Shown piece after piece: positions 37,906-49,420 of a stretch of DNA of 64,000 nt. Positions within the stretch are counted from its first letter, which is position 1; every line of letters starts with the position of its first letter. Below the pieces are notes generated by a model, which was not told where the DNA came from, did no database searches, and saw nothing but the letters and a program-made list of their open reading frames with translations. This DNA comes from Serinus canaria (lineage: Eukaryota > Chordata > Aves > Passeriformes > Fringillidae): assembly GCF_022539315.1 (NCBI RefSeq), contig NC_066321.1:5085324-5149323 (forward strand). The letters run 5' to 3'. A program made the translations under genes and the position numbers.

Positions 37906-38429
37906 TGTTGTATTTGCAGGGAATGCCCCAACGAAGGCAGGGATGATGGATCTGACTCATGTTCTCAGAAGGCTCATTTGTTACTTTATAATACTAAAGA
38001 ATACCAGACTAACTATACTAAAGAACACAGAGGAGATGCTTACAGAATGCCAAAAAGATAATAATGGAAACTCGTGACTCTTTCCAGAGTCCCAACACAG
38101 CCTGGCCCTGACTGGCCAAAGAGTCCAAACAACTCACAGCAGAATGCAATGGAACAATCACCTGTGGGTGAACAATCTCCAAACACATTCTCCTTCTTCC
38201 ACACAGGAGAAGCAAATGAGATAAGAATCGTTTTCCTTTTTCTCTGAGGCCTCTCAGCTTCCCAGGAGAAAAATCCTGGGCGGAGGGATTTTTCCAGAGA
38301 ATGTGGATGCCACATTTGGCCTTGGAGGCAGCCTTGCCTTGTCTGGGGCTCCCTCATCAGCGCTCAGGTTTCCAAAGTAATCAACACATTCCCATTCCTG
38401 CTGAGGAGAAACATATGCAATACTCAGCA
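37906..38429 (-). mobile_element. solo LTR of an endogenous retrovirus, songbird type
   Basis: Read on the minus strand, the element starts TGCTGAGTATTGCATATG and ends GCAAATACAACA, so it has TG...CA termini over 524 bp. The flanks CTGGC (37901-37905) and CTGAC (38430-38434) fit a 5-bp target-site duplication with one change. Inside, on the minus strand, are GGATTTTTCTCCTGGGAAGC, GCTGAGAGGCCTCAGAGAAA, TTCTTATCTCATTTGCTTCT and a TATTATAAAG box at about 37983-37992. This wording matches my memory of zebra-finch-type ERV LTRs (TguLTR group), but the subfamily was not confirmed. No gag, pol or env frame is nearby, so it is a recombined solo LTR. Minus-strand open frames of 60 to 105 codons within it are not genes. 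Confidence 0.82.
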
Positions 38430-39580
38430 CTGACATCCATACAAAAATATTTTTAAAGGCAGAATAATATGGCCATATTTAATATTAAATCACCGGTGGG
38501 AATTTTAATATATTCCACTTGAAGTGAATACATAAAGTAATGATAAAGAGGTGAAAAGAAATGCAAAAGCTGCTTCATCTGAAAGCACATAGCAATTTTC
38601 AGTTGTGTTTTATATATGAACCTATGAAATGCATACAGAAGAAATTAAATGTATAAAATGATTTATAGGTGGATTAAAAAGGCTTGCAATTTTTTTAGTT
38701 TCATACATCTTCAAGGAAACAGTTATAAATCTCTGTAACTTAAATTGCTTATCCAAGTTCTACAGAAACAGCATAAACAGAGCAAGCAATTATCTGTAAT
38801 AAACTTTTCCTTTAATATTGTGGCATTCATGTTTTGGGAAAACTACATATCATAATTTATTTTGTGCTGTATTAGAGTCTCTTTGCTAGGCTCAGGTATT
38901 TTTTACAATTCTGCAGATGCTTTCATCTTCCTGGTAGGGTGATCCAGTCATTAAGTGTTAATAAAATAATAATGCAACATAATCTGTGCTTCTGGAAATT
39001 AATTTATATACATCTAACATTGGGGTTTTTTCTCTCATGCACCACAGAATTTTGAAAACTCCAGATGAATCCCTTGTAAGTGTGGTTTTGGAGTGGTTAG
39101 AAGTTCAGTTTTCATTATAGCCAATGCTGACATTTGAAATGATAATCTGAGCAATGTTTCCTGGGGTTCAGGCACCGACTGTTACACCCAACAGAAGAGT
39201 CTGATGTTTTTGTGACAGCCATCTAAAAATGTTCAGTTTGAAGTGGTGTCAGCTTTGTGGAAGGAAAGCTCCATCATGGTGGAAGATGTGGGATTTTTCA
39301 GAAAAACAGCCTTTTGCTTCAAACCACATCCTAAAATGCAAGTAAAGTGCTATCATTTGCTTGGAGCAATGCCTGGCAATGGGAATCATGGCTCAGTGAG
39401 GCACAGAACAAATCTGAGGTGGTCCAGGAGCAGGAGGAGATCAGTGCTTTGGAGAGGAAAACCACTGGGATTGATCACAAGATACGGAGTATATTGTGTA
39501 AAAAAACCTCATAGTCTGCTTTGAATAAAGAAAAAGACAATCTGTAGAGATTATTCCAATATAGACAGGGTGTTACTTAC
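38430..39580. other. non-coding stretch, no gene seen
   Basis: Unique AT-rich DNA between the LTR and the exon-like cluster. The only frame of note is 39243-39524 (+, 93 codons), unrecognised and without splice support. Confidence 0.5.
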
Positions 39581-39678
39581 ATTGGATGAGGGTTTTGGTG
39601 GAGGGGACACTTCCAGGTGGGATGGAGATGTGCCAGCACTGTGGTTCAAGACATGGAGTTTAGAGCCCTGTTTCTTAC
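39581..39678 (-). CDS. candidate exon, minus strand (98 nt)
   Basis: On the minus strand an acceptor TTCATTTTTGTCTTTAATTTAG is followed at 39678 by a 98-nt segment ending in TCCAAT at 39581, then the consensus donor GTAAGT. One frame is open and reads GKKQGSKLHVLNHSAGTSPSH and onward to PPPKPSSN. That frame needs one base carried over from the previous exon. The acceptor junction itself (ATTTAG/GTAAGA) also looks like a donor, which makes the exon boundary ambiguous. I recognise no family. It may be a real exon, a decayed exon or chance. Confidence 0.2.
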
Positions 39679-39901
39679 CTAAATTAAAGACAAAAATGAA
39701 ATTTCCATTCAGCATCGTGCTCCTCTGGCATGTCAATCTGTGCTTGCTTGTTGTTGTGTTCCAGGGCCTGAACTCTGTCTGTTAAACTTTGTGCAAATTG
39801 CTCCAAATCTGGGGCTGAGGGAGAAGGTTTTGCCTTGAGTCTGCTCTCCATGGACACCCACAAGGTCACTGCTGGCATGGCAGGAGTCACCTTCAGGAAA
39901 C

Positions 39902-39997
39902 CTTCATGGCAGGAGGCTGATTTTCCCAAGAGCTCTCTCTTTCACCTTCACTGTCCATGACACGGGAGGGTCCCCCTGTCACCATCCCAGTGTGCAC
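39902..39997 (-). CDS. candidate exon start, minus strand
   Basis: The minus strand carries a near-ideal acceptor, TTTTCTTTTCTTCACTGCAG, ending at 39998. Downstream the phase-0 frame is open for 32 codons (VHTGMVTGGPSRVMDSEGER, then ESSWENQPPAMK) and closes two codons later. The only donor that keeps the frame open is a weak AAG/GTTTCC. A different frame is then open across 39929-39684, with a helix-like peptide containing DLEQFAQSLTDRVQALEHN. Joining the two requires a frameshift, so this could be a pseudogene. The protein is not recognised. Confidence 0.18.
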
Positions 39998-40458
39998 CTG
40001 CAGTGAAGAAAAGAAAATAATCTCCCTGCTTAAAACTAATGGAGCAGTCTTTTATATTTCAGAGATCCCACTGGCTGGGTTAATTTCTGTCTTCTACTCA
40101 TGCTGAGAAGCCTCAGAGCAGTGGGAAGTTTTCCAGGTGTCCTGAAAGCAGAAGAATCAATTGGCCACTCAACCCAATTTACTTTTATTATTCTAACTTT
40201 TTAAAAAAGTGCATAATTTTTATTGCAAACATCTTCCATGCATACTTACCTATAGATTTAATCTTTCATATCCTACTATTAGCAGCAAGGCCAGATTCAA
40301 ATAGCAAGCTGATCTCTTTAAAGAAAACTGCTTCTGTCTTGTGCAGCCTCTATGAATTCCTGGGATCAATAACATTTTGGTAAGCCCTATTTTCAAACAG
40401 TGAAAAAATTAAACTTGGGAGAGCTGCATTGGTACAGCAGATGGTTAAAACTCCTTAC

Positions 40459-40753
40459 CTTGATGCTCTCTGTTTTACCACCTCTGAAGGCTGATCCAAC
40501 CCATCTTAAAAATATATCTGAAAGATGAGGAGTAGCACAGGCTGGATAACCTCGATGGTTTCCATCCCTGGGGGATCCCTCAGTCACTGCCCCTTTGTAG
40601 GATGCTGTTGATGGCATGACAGCTATTGAATTACCAGGGTTTCCTGTCAAATACATTATGCTAGATCCAGTAGCAGCCTCTCCTGAAGGTGGGTGATGTG
40701 AATTTTTCTCTGGAGGAGTGTTTTTTCCCTTAATTGATTGGGTGATGGCTCTC
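40459..40753 (-). CDS. candidate exon, minus strand (295 nt)
   Basis: A minus-strand frame of about 98 codons is open from an acceptor-like CTGTCTTGTATAG (ending 40754) to a strong donor, ATCAAG/GTAAGG (exon end 40459, phase 0). The peptide reads RAITQSIKGKNTPPEKNSHH, continues with SGEAATGSSIMYLTGNPGNS, and ends RGGKTESIK. Its composition is Ser, Gly and Pro rich, and it is not obviously low-complexity. The acceptor is weak in pyrimidines. It is not in a compatible frame with all the neighbouring candidates. The product is unknown. Confidence 0.22.
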
Positions 40754-41579
40754 CTATACAAGACAGCTAAATTTCAGTGATGTAAATCCCACCCTGAGCC
40801 TGTGTTCAAAGCAAGGGAAACTTCTGGGGGTAAAAGACAGTGAACAGTCCTGTTAGGAAGCAGAGATGCCATATGAATCACAATTCTGTTCTGCCAGTGG
40901 AAGAGCATTTCTCCCAAGAACATGCTCCATATTTAATTTCTCAGAGCTGATCCTCAGGAAAGGAAAAATACCTTCAAAAGACAAGCCAAGAACTAAATCT
41001 TAGAAGGTGACTGGTTAATAAAAATCCATTAAAACTCTGGTTTTACAGTACTTTACAATCTTCCTCTCAGCCACTCTGAAACACTGAGCACCTTCGTATT
41101 ACTCCCAAACTAAGGTCATGGTCCCTTGTCCCCTGATATCAGCCCTCCCTGCACTGATGTGCCAGCTCCCTTCCCTGCCACAAAGTGATTAACACAATTG
41201 GCTTGAATTATGAGCTCTACATTAAACTCAATTTTATTCTTCTTGTCAGAGTAACAAAGCGACTCTGGCCTGAAAGTCTCTCTCTTTTCTTATTATGTTA
41301 GTTGGGTTAATAAGGGATGTTTCCTTTCCTTATGAAAGATATTTCTCTTATAATGTTCAGTGATGTGTTCACTCATAGAAACACTGTTGGTGTTTCATTA
41401 GCTCCATTCCCCCAGACTAAGAGAAGGGCACATGGAAAATGTCATTCCCCCTCTCTTCTTCCTTGCCTGGGCTAGGTCCTGGCTTTGGTGCCAGGGAATA
41501 TGATAGTGTCAGAGTTTGGGTGAAGCAGTCTGACTGATTTCTGGCCTGTGTGCCAAGGCTGGCCCTCTCTGGAGGTGCT

Positions 41580-42180
41580 GGCCCAGCTCTGGAGGAGCGA
41601 GTCACGTTCCGAGGTTGAGCTGGGGAGGTCTCGCCAGCGCTGCTTCATCTCCGCTCTCCTCCTGCACAGGGGCTTTGCTCTGCTCCTCAGTGAGGTGCAG
41701 GCTCCCATCAAAGAATCCTTCCCCCAGCACAGGAGCAGAGAAAGAGCTCCTGGACATGAAACAGCAGAATCCCTTCTTACTCCACTCCCCAGTCTGTTCT
41801 GACTCTCTTTTGGGCAGGGCGGGCGCTGCGGTTTTACTGCAGACGCTCTGTACGGAAAGCACACGTCCATTAAACCATCCCTGTGACCATGTTTGACTTT
41901 CACTCTGCAAACAAACAGGAGTAGATAGCTCCTATCCCTCAGGAGCTGCTGCAAACTGAGAGTGGCTGGGATATGCAGATGAGACATCCCTTTCTGCACA
42001 GCAAGACGGGAGAGCAGGGAGCTCCTCGCCCTTCCGAGTTTGAGGCCAAGGGGCTTGGACACTCCCAGAGCAAACGGGAGGGGGTGATGGGGTCATCCCA
42101 AACTTCAGAAACATCTTCATTTCAAATTCTGACTTCCTGCCACGCACACAGAATTCTGTAAGCAGGCTCCGAGGCAATTT
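41580..42180. promoter_or_regulatory. local CpG enrichment
   Basis: I count about 19 CpG dinucleotides in roughly 600 bp, against long surrounding stretches with almost none. Examples are CGAGTCACGTTCCGAGG, TCTCGCCAGCGC, GGCGGGCGCTGCGG and CTCGCCCTTCCGAG. Base composition also rises toward 55% G+C. It is too weak for a classic CpG island. It could mark a minor promoter, exonic sequence or an enhancer. It overlaps the candidate terminal exon. Confidence 0.4.
41602..41904 (-). CDS. candidate terminal exon, minus strand
   Basis: A strong minus-strand acceptor, CTACTCCTGTTTGTTTGCAG, ends at 41905 and is followed by a phase-0 frame of 100 codons that stops at TGA (41602-41604). The peptide begins SESQTWSQGWFNGRVLSVQS and ends with an acidic stretch, EEQSKAPVQEESGDEAALAR, before PPQLNLGT. 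The segment is GC-rich and contains several CpGs, unlike its surroundings. Other frames on both strands are also open here (up to 196 codons on the same strand), as is common in GC-rich DNA, so the frame alone proves little. A stop here would make it the last coding exon, which conflicts with the exon candidates further downstream belonging to the same gene. Confidence 0.22.
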   Translation of the reverse strand, partial: SESQTWSQGWFNGRVLSVQSVCSKTAAPALPKRESEQTGEWSKKGFCCFMSRSSFSAPVLGEGFFDGSLHLTEEQSKAPVQEESGDEAALARPPQLNLGT

Positions 42181-42894
42181 ATTAACAGCTCTGGAGGAGT
42201 GATATCTGCAGAATCGGTGTTTCAGCTTCTGACAGCTGAGCAGGGCTAATGTTACTGTTTCAGAGTGCAGAGCAATATATATTCTGTATATTCAATGAGG
42301 TGTCCTTTGAAGGTGCAAATGAAACAGCTTATCTGAGGCAAAAAGCTAAAAAACACATGCTAATATTTTAGATCGTTTATCAGCACATAGGAAAAAAAAA
42401 GTGAGGAAAAAAAAAAGGGTAGAATATTTTTTCCAAAGTTTTTTTAACCAGAATCAACTGGAAGTTTCAACCTGTGTTTCTTTCTGGCTCTACTTAAGTA
42501 AATATTTTAATAGAATGCATTACAACACATACACACACACTAAGTTAATCACTTGAAGTACTTGAACTTCTTAAAATAAAAAATTAAAAAACAACAGTGA
42601 AGATGCTTCTACAGCCTTGAAAGCTTAAAAAAACTCCTCAGACAGACCTAAGCTCTGCAATGAGGGGTTTTAAAAGAAATGCTCTAAGTATGATATAATG
42701 AAAAGTTATAGAGGTGCTCCAGGAAGAAATAAAGGGATTTTTGATCACATTAGGGATTTAAAATGAATCATTGAAGCCTTAACATTGTTCTTGAACTTTC
42801 CCAGAACAGAGGTCTTCCTTTGGATAAATGTTTCAAGGAGGGTGGAAGAAGAAGCTGGAGCAAAGTAGGATTGACATGCATGATGAATTTCAGT

Positions 42895-42913
42895 TCATTA
42901 ATCCAATTAATGA
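42895..42913. promoter_or_regulatory. palindromic homeodomain dimer site (P3 type)
   Basis: TCATTAAT-CCA-ATTAATGA is a perfect inverted repeat with 8-bp arms and a 3-bp centre. Its core TAATCCAATTA fits TAATYNRATTA, the known P3 dimer site of paired-class homeodomain proteins. Further TAAT cores lie within 20 bp (GAGTAATTCC, CTTTAATCCC). Whether it is used is unknown. Confidence 0.5.
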
Positions 42914-45900
42914 GTAATTCCAGAAGCTTTAATCCCAGATAAAGCTCTTTATCATAGCTCTGGTGGCTAGTGCTGCACTAGCTAAGAGCCTGTCAGCAAA
43001 TCCATTGCATGCCTCTATTATATGAAGCCTGCCATGCACTGCCAGAGCTTTTTGGAAATATTTTGTCCAAAGCAATAATGAGAAATACAAAGAAAGAAAC
43101 AGTCTCTACACTTATTTGACTGGATTCACATTGCAAAAGATTTCAAGGCACATTTAAAAAGACACAGTCCAAGTGAAAGTAGCATCAAATATTGATAAGA
43201 GCTCTTGGGTGGGAAGCAAAAGCCTGTTGCTGTTTCTGATGTCATCTGTGTGCAGGATTTCCTCATGCACATCCTGGGACTGATGGGAGCCAGTGAAGTA
43301 TGAGGAGGTGCTTTGAAAATAATCTCTGCTCCATCTTTACTCTCTAGTTTTTTTGATAGCACTATCTAAAAGTGTGATGGTCTCTGCACAGTTCAGAAAT
43401 ACAATCCCTCCTCAACTCTCACACACAAAGAAGGCTAAAAAGGGAATAAAGAGTGGGAATAATAGGAGTTTACACACTGGTTACCCTCATTCCCTGCAGA
43501 CAGCCCAGCAGAACAGAGCTCATAAGAGGGAGTTAAGTGTGAGACAAGCATCTGAGCTTCTAGTGGGTGTCTAAGAGGGTCAAACAATGGATTAAAATTA
43601 GCACAGCAGGAAAAAAGAGTGTATCAGGACTTCTCAGAAAACCAGGAATGTTCCCTGTTTAAGAAGCCACTTCACATTCCTGCCCAATGTCCCTGTCAGA
43701 GCAGGCTCTCTCCCTGGCAGCAGTTGGCCAGCTCAAACACTCATCCACCCACTGTGATGGGGCTGACAACAGCTGGGCCTTCCCCAAATCCCTTTGGAAA
43801 CTCTCCTGGTGACAGCTCTGGGTTCTGCTGTGCAGTGATTTTGGTTTGAGGAGAACTTGCCTGCCCAGCTCTAGGACCATCAATTCACTGATTCTAAAGC
43901 CAGAGAAGACTTGCCCATGAGAGCCTGTGCAGCAGGCTCAAGGACTGCTCCCAGCTGCTTCCAGCAGGGATGTCAGAGTATTTTCTGCTTTCTCAGTTAG
44001 TAAAAGCTGCATGAGCAAGACACAGGATGCTGCTGGGATGAGTATTTCAGCAGAAGTGCATCCCTTCTGATGTTGCCAAAGTGCCAGTTGTGGGATGAAG
44101 ACAGTTCTCACCCAATTACACTCAGTGATAGATTCATATTTCTTGATCAATGACTTTGAAGCCTTCTGGAACAACGCTGCACAACAATCCCTCATCTTAA
44201 AGCCCAAACAAGATGAAAAGTGACATGCAGAAGTAGGAGTCAGAATTTCAGGCATGCCAGAGCTGGTTCTGAGCAGCCTGCCTGTAACAGTGCTCCTGAG
44301 CTGGAAGAAACTGCAGTCACTCCAGCACAGAGGAAGGCTTTGATGGAAACAAGCAGCTACACAGATTATTGGAGCAGGAACACAAGTGTCTCAAAAGCTC
44401 TCCCATTTAGCAAAAACAACATCATAATTTGAAGTCTAGGGCTGCCAGTTGGTAGAACTTCAGATTTCAGGATCTTGGAAACACAGTGGAAAATGGGAGC
44501 TTTGCTGAGGACTCAATACACTTCAGTGTGGCAAGGCATATTATCACAGCTCATTGCTCTTTCCTTGCATGTGTGAACCAGGGTCACCAAAGTGTGTGGT
44601 GTTTAAAATGGTCTTTGATCCTGTTAAAGGCTTCCTGGTCTCTTCATTAAACTCCTAAAAGTTTGTGTTAAGTCATCCAAAGGGATTGTTTCATCCTTCA
44701 AAAAACACAGCAGCCTCTAGAAAGGAAATGGTTTTGATCCACACATTTTGGTCTTGCTGAATGGTTGAATTTTAGCTGAATTATAGTTGAATAACTATAA
44801 TAATAATTATGTAATCATGACTGTGTGATGCCTATCCAGGAGAAACAGCACGTGGATCAGTATTTGACTGAAGGAAAGGGAGGAAGAAGAGGAGGAACCC
44901 ACCTCTGCAAATCCATGAGGAAGAACAGATGTTCCCTGGGAGCATTTCCATGTGGCAGGAGTTGCAGCTGGTGGCAGCAGATTTTCTGGCTTCCACCTTT
45001 TGCCCTCTTTCTGGAGGTGCCTGGGAAGAAATCAAACACCAGATAAAAAAAACTTAAAAAGGATAAAAGCACAAGATTAAGACAGAAATACAAAGAAGAA
45101 AAATCACCACAATTATAGGAAGAAAACCATTATGCTATTAGTCTTCCAAATGCTTTTGAAGCTAAAGAGGCATTTAGATTTGTTTTCTTGAATTTTTGAA
45201 ACTTCTGTGGTGAAAGCTGCAAACAGTTAACCTGAAAGAAGCACAACAAATCCACCCTGGTCAGATCTTCTGATATGCTAGTGCTTGTAAGCTCCCTTAA
45301 AAAATGCCTTTTGCAACTAAAAAGCGTGCCACATGTTTGTAAATGGGAAATTAGAGATAAGAAATCCTGAATAAAGTCAGGCTAGTGGATATTTACATTC
45401 AAAGTGCTTTGCAACTCTCAGTCAATTACCTCAGCTGTTTTCTGGCTGTCTCCAATCTGGCTGAGAAATGCAAGCTCACACTTCTCTGTGAGATAGGTGT
45501 TATTAACCTGCTTTTCAGGGCTGCCAGCTGAGACAGAGGAGAAGTGGGTGGCTCACCCTGTGTGGTGCTGGTGCCAGAGCTGGAAATGGAACAGTTTGTT
45601 TTAGCACGTTTCCACCTCAGGATTTTGTAAGCCTCCATCCCAGAGGTGAATTGAAATGTTGGTATCACAGGACAAACTATGCCTCCTGATGCTCACATAG
45701 CCCATTTTTCTTCTTGGGCTAATTGTAATAGAAATATTCCTTGTTCATGAAATCCTACTTTTATCTCAGTGCCTCCCTTCATATCTGGCTCCCCACTGCT
45801 TCAGGGCAGGAATCTCTGCATTCCTATAACCAGACTCCATAGTTTTGATTTTCTTTTCAGGCAGGATTAGGATGAGCAGTGGGAGGACAGAGGTCTGGGC

Positions 45901-47078
45901 TGGTGGTATTTCTCAGCATCAGTTGTCAGCACACAAGGCAAAATGGGATGCACATTTCCAGACTTCTCTGTTTGCCTTGCTGGCAGATTGTATGATCCCT
46001 TTTTATTGCCCTTATAGTCTTTTGTCTTCTTCCCTAAAAAAGGAACAACTAACCTTCAGTTCCTCAGGGAAGGACAGGTAGTGGTTTTTACCTCCAATAA
46101 GGAAACCACTCTGGAACACTCGTTTTTAATCTGATCTTGGTCATAACAACAGCTCTTCTCCTCTACAAGCACTCATTCAGTCTGCTCTTGTGATTAAAAC
46201 ATTATATTCTTTTCTGTGTATAGCTAAATCATAATTTATTTATGATTTTTTTTTCCAATGACAGCTCACTTTGGGCCCAGGTAAAAGAGTTTTGGAGTCA
46301 GAGGAAGATTTGCTGGTCTGCACTCATCATCAGAGGGAATTACTACACTTTTTCCTCCCCACCATCCTGGTGGGGGATTTTTGGATCCCCCATCCAAAGT
46401 CCAGGCAAGGCTCCTCTAATGGAAGGTTTTAAATAGTTAAATGAAATGGACTCAGATTTTTCACTCATTAGAGCAGCTCCTGATACAGGACACATCATTT
46501 TTTCTTGAACACCATGGTGATGGGAGTCTCCTGTTAAAGCCTAAAGATGGAATAATTGAAAATGGATAAGTGACCTTGAAAAGTCATGTTTTTCTGAGAG
46601 TCAATGGGGCTGTGCACATTAATTAGTGTTTTTCATATTCTGCTCTTAATATTTAGCAAGAAAGCAGAAAAGCTTTCCCTAGTCAGTCAAGGGCAGGCTG
46701 CAGAGCCTGTGACTGTTGACATATTCACATGTATCATGCTTTCCTTTCTATTTGATTGAATTTGCAAAAATGCATTTAATATTTTGTTAAAGAAAGCTCC
46801 ATTGAAAATATTTTTTTAATTCAGCTTCATCTGAAAATATGCCTATGAGTAACAGATTTGATCACAAGCACTACAGGGCAGCTTCTTCTTTTCAATGACA
46901 GAAATGTGACAAAAAGGACACACAAATATGATTCATTGGACAGGACATTTACTCAGAGGTTGTAAATGCAACTTGTTAAATTTTATCAATCATGATCATA
47001 ACCAAATCCTAATTTTAGTATGACTTTTTAAAAACAATCTTTGTGTTCATCGCATTTAATTAAAAAAAAATACCTACC

Positions 47079-47097
47079 AAAAAAAAAAAAAAAAAAA
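47079..47097 (+). repeat. poly-A tract (19 bp)
   Basis: Preceded by a 9-A run and TACCTACC. No retrocopy features are seen upstream. Confidence 0.9.
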
Positions 47098-49362
47098 GAT
47101 TGGTTAAGGTTTACATTTAGCCACTTCTTCTTAATCAGAGAAAAGTGAAATATCTGACAAATGCCAATACATATCAAAGAGAAAATTTTAACAGCACTAT
47201 CTATTTTATTGCTAAATTATTTCAGAAGTCTCACTGGAACACTGGATGCCAGACTAGACAAGACACTGATGAAAGAAAAGGCAAAACAATCCTGAGCTAA
47301 TAGAAAAGTGAGCAGGATGAATGTTTTCCATTTTCTTTAGTGCTTTTCTGCTTGGCCTGTAAGTTATTGCAATCAAAGGACAGATAAAATTTCTTGCTGA
47401 GATCTTGCTGGCTCTTTCAATATTATTTTATTAAACGATGGTGTGATTAGACTCTCATGAATGATAAACAAAGTAAATAATTTGAAATAAGGAACCGCAA
47501 TACTTTTGTTCTTTACCTAACAAAGGGTGACCATACTGCATTTGTTGACTTTGAAGACAAATATCCTTGTCAGGGGATGCCTAATTGCCAGCCATTGCCA
47601 TATGTGCTTGCAGAGTCTGAAATATGCACTTGTGCTCATAGAGGTAACTCCAGCCAGAGTCAGCTCTCCACATGCAGCCAAATTTTGATTTTTCTGGTAG
47701 AATTTGCCTGCCTGCCTCTTCTGGGGGCTGCCTGGATGAAGTGCACTGAATTCATTCCCAGATGAAATGGGAATTCCAGCTGGGAAGGACTCCTGCAATG
47801 CAGCCAGCTCCCAGCACAGCTGACTGAGTGAGCTCTGTTGCTTTCCCTCCTCATTTAGGAGCCCAGCATTTTAGGAGACACAGATTCTCCTTCCAGCAGA
47901 GGTTAAGCAAAGGTTGACCCTTTTTTTGCTTCCACCTTCCAGAAGGTGTTGGGTAGAGTGGGCTGAAGTGGCAGATGGGCCATGCCCAGAGCAGTGCTTA
48001 GCAAGAGCTAAGGGCTATCCAGGACAGATAAAACTTCAGGTGATGAACTTACCTGACTTGGGACAATGCTTTCTGCTGCCTCTCTTGATCACCCCTGAAA
48101 TTCACCATGTTTTCACTAGAAACCTAAATTGAAGAGGAACAGCAATATTGTGTGAGTTAAAGTATTTTCAGTGAATATTTTAAAACTTAGTAGATAATTT
48201 TTAATTACACATTCCTGTACATTGTAAGTGTTGTACCACAAAACCAGTCCAAAGACCAGCTAGAAGCAAATGCTACTTCATCCTCTCATTATTTAAGCCA
48301 GCCAATAATTTCTAAAGATTTTAAATGGGCCACAACAGGAGGAGTTTTACCAGTCATGATGTTGATTAACTTCATGGGTGTAAAGAGCACTTACACTGGG
48401 ACTGCATGAAAACAAACAGGTAAGATCAAGCACATGAATTACTTACCCTTTCATGTGCACACATTTGCTTTAATCTTGACAATTCCTAACAGCATTAAGT
48501 TAAGGATGACCAGCTTGTAAGGGGGCTGGCTCTCAAAATGCCATCAGGAAATAAAAATCCTCAGCAGTAGCACTCAAGCCATACCTTGTAATTGCTTATT
48601 TCTTTGGTGGCACACACATACTCGTGGCATTATTGATATTTCCATAAACTACCTTAGTTATTCCACTCTGACATATTTATTTGCAGTACCTGATATTTTA
48701 AAATATTTATTTATAGAGCTGTGAATTAAGTAGCTACATACAGACTGTGAATCAAATCACATTGATCTGGCACAGGTGGGTTTCACTGCTAACATCCTTC
48801 TGCTGCATTTGTGACAACAGGAGGGGTTTCATCAGAAAGGAAGAACAAAACTGCTCTCAGGGATTGTCATCAGCTCAGGAACTGTTATGTGAAACAGAAA
48901 ATTTTGTTAAAAAGTAAAAAAAAGTAAAACTTTTAAAAAATAAAGTAACTATCATCTTAGATGGAAAATATATTTTATGGTGTCCTTTTTTGTTTGTTCT
49001 GGGGTTTTGTTTTGTGGGATTATTGGTTTTGTTTTATATATATTTTTTTTTTGAGGGGGGGAGGGGTTATTTTTTTAAAATAAGCATCTTCTACGATGTC
49101 CCATTTACAACAGTTGCAGATTTTAGATCAAAGGCACTTGGGAGGGGTAAAAGTAAGACCCAGGTCCAGATTTTCACACCCAGAAGAGTTCCCAGGCAAA
49201 CATGAATCAAAATAAACTCAGGGATTTCAAGGTTTCCAAGAAAAGCCCTTAAATGTTCAGTAGGGCCCCCCAGGCCCTGCAGGGTCCCCTGCTCACAGAT
49301 GGTGCCACCCAGGCTGATTGTGTACCCCTGAGCAGTAGGACCAAGGGAACCCAGAGGAACAT

Positions 49363-49420
49363 CTGGAGGTCATCCACTCCAGCCTGGCTGGAGCAGGATG
49401 ATCAGCAAGACCTGGAATAA
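49363..49420 (-). mobile_element. possible diverged CR1 fragment
   Basis: AACATCTGGAGGTCATCCAC continuing TCCAGCCTGGCTGGAGCAGG resembles the CR1 minus-strand wording CTGGAGGTCATCTAGTCCAACC...GAGCAGG found in some subfamilies. It is short and lacks the terminal octamer. Confidence 0.4.

Larger units (their letters stand above)
42181..49362. other. non-coding stretch, no gene seen
   Basis: Unique sequence apart from A-rich runs at 42388-42418 and 47079-47097, a short CA run at 42527-42540 and T/G-rich DNA at 48985-49070. Around 42870-43070 the DNA again has a regulatory-element texture centred on the palindrome listed separately. Frames of up to 105 codons (43938-44255 -) are unrecognised. Confidence 0.5.

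Noticed and set aside
37855..37925. Possible CR1 piece next to the LTR (GGTCTCCCCAGAGCCTTC)
   Set aside because: The match is short and gapped, and the right part is LTR sequence; not enough to call an element.
38040..38436. Minus-strand frames of 60-105 codons with an acceptor-like TTTCTCCTCAG
   Set aside because: They lie inside the solo LTR and are explained by it.
41932..42177. Minus-strand frame beginning near LTEFCVRGRKSEFEM as another exon of the cluster
   Set aside because: It ends only 28 bp from the next acceptor and has no usable donor, so an intron could not fit between them.
43126..43362. Minus-strand frame with exon-like composition
   Set aside because: The sequence before it lacks a pyrimidine tract or acceptor; no link to neighbouring candidates.
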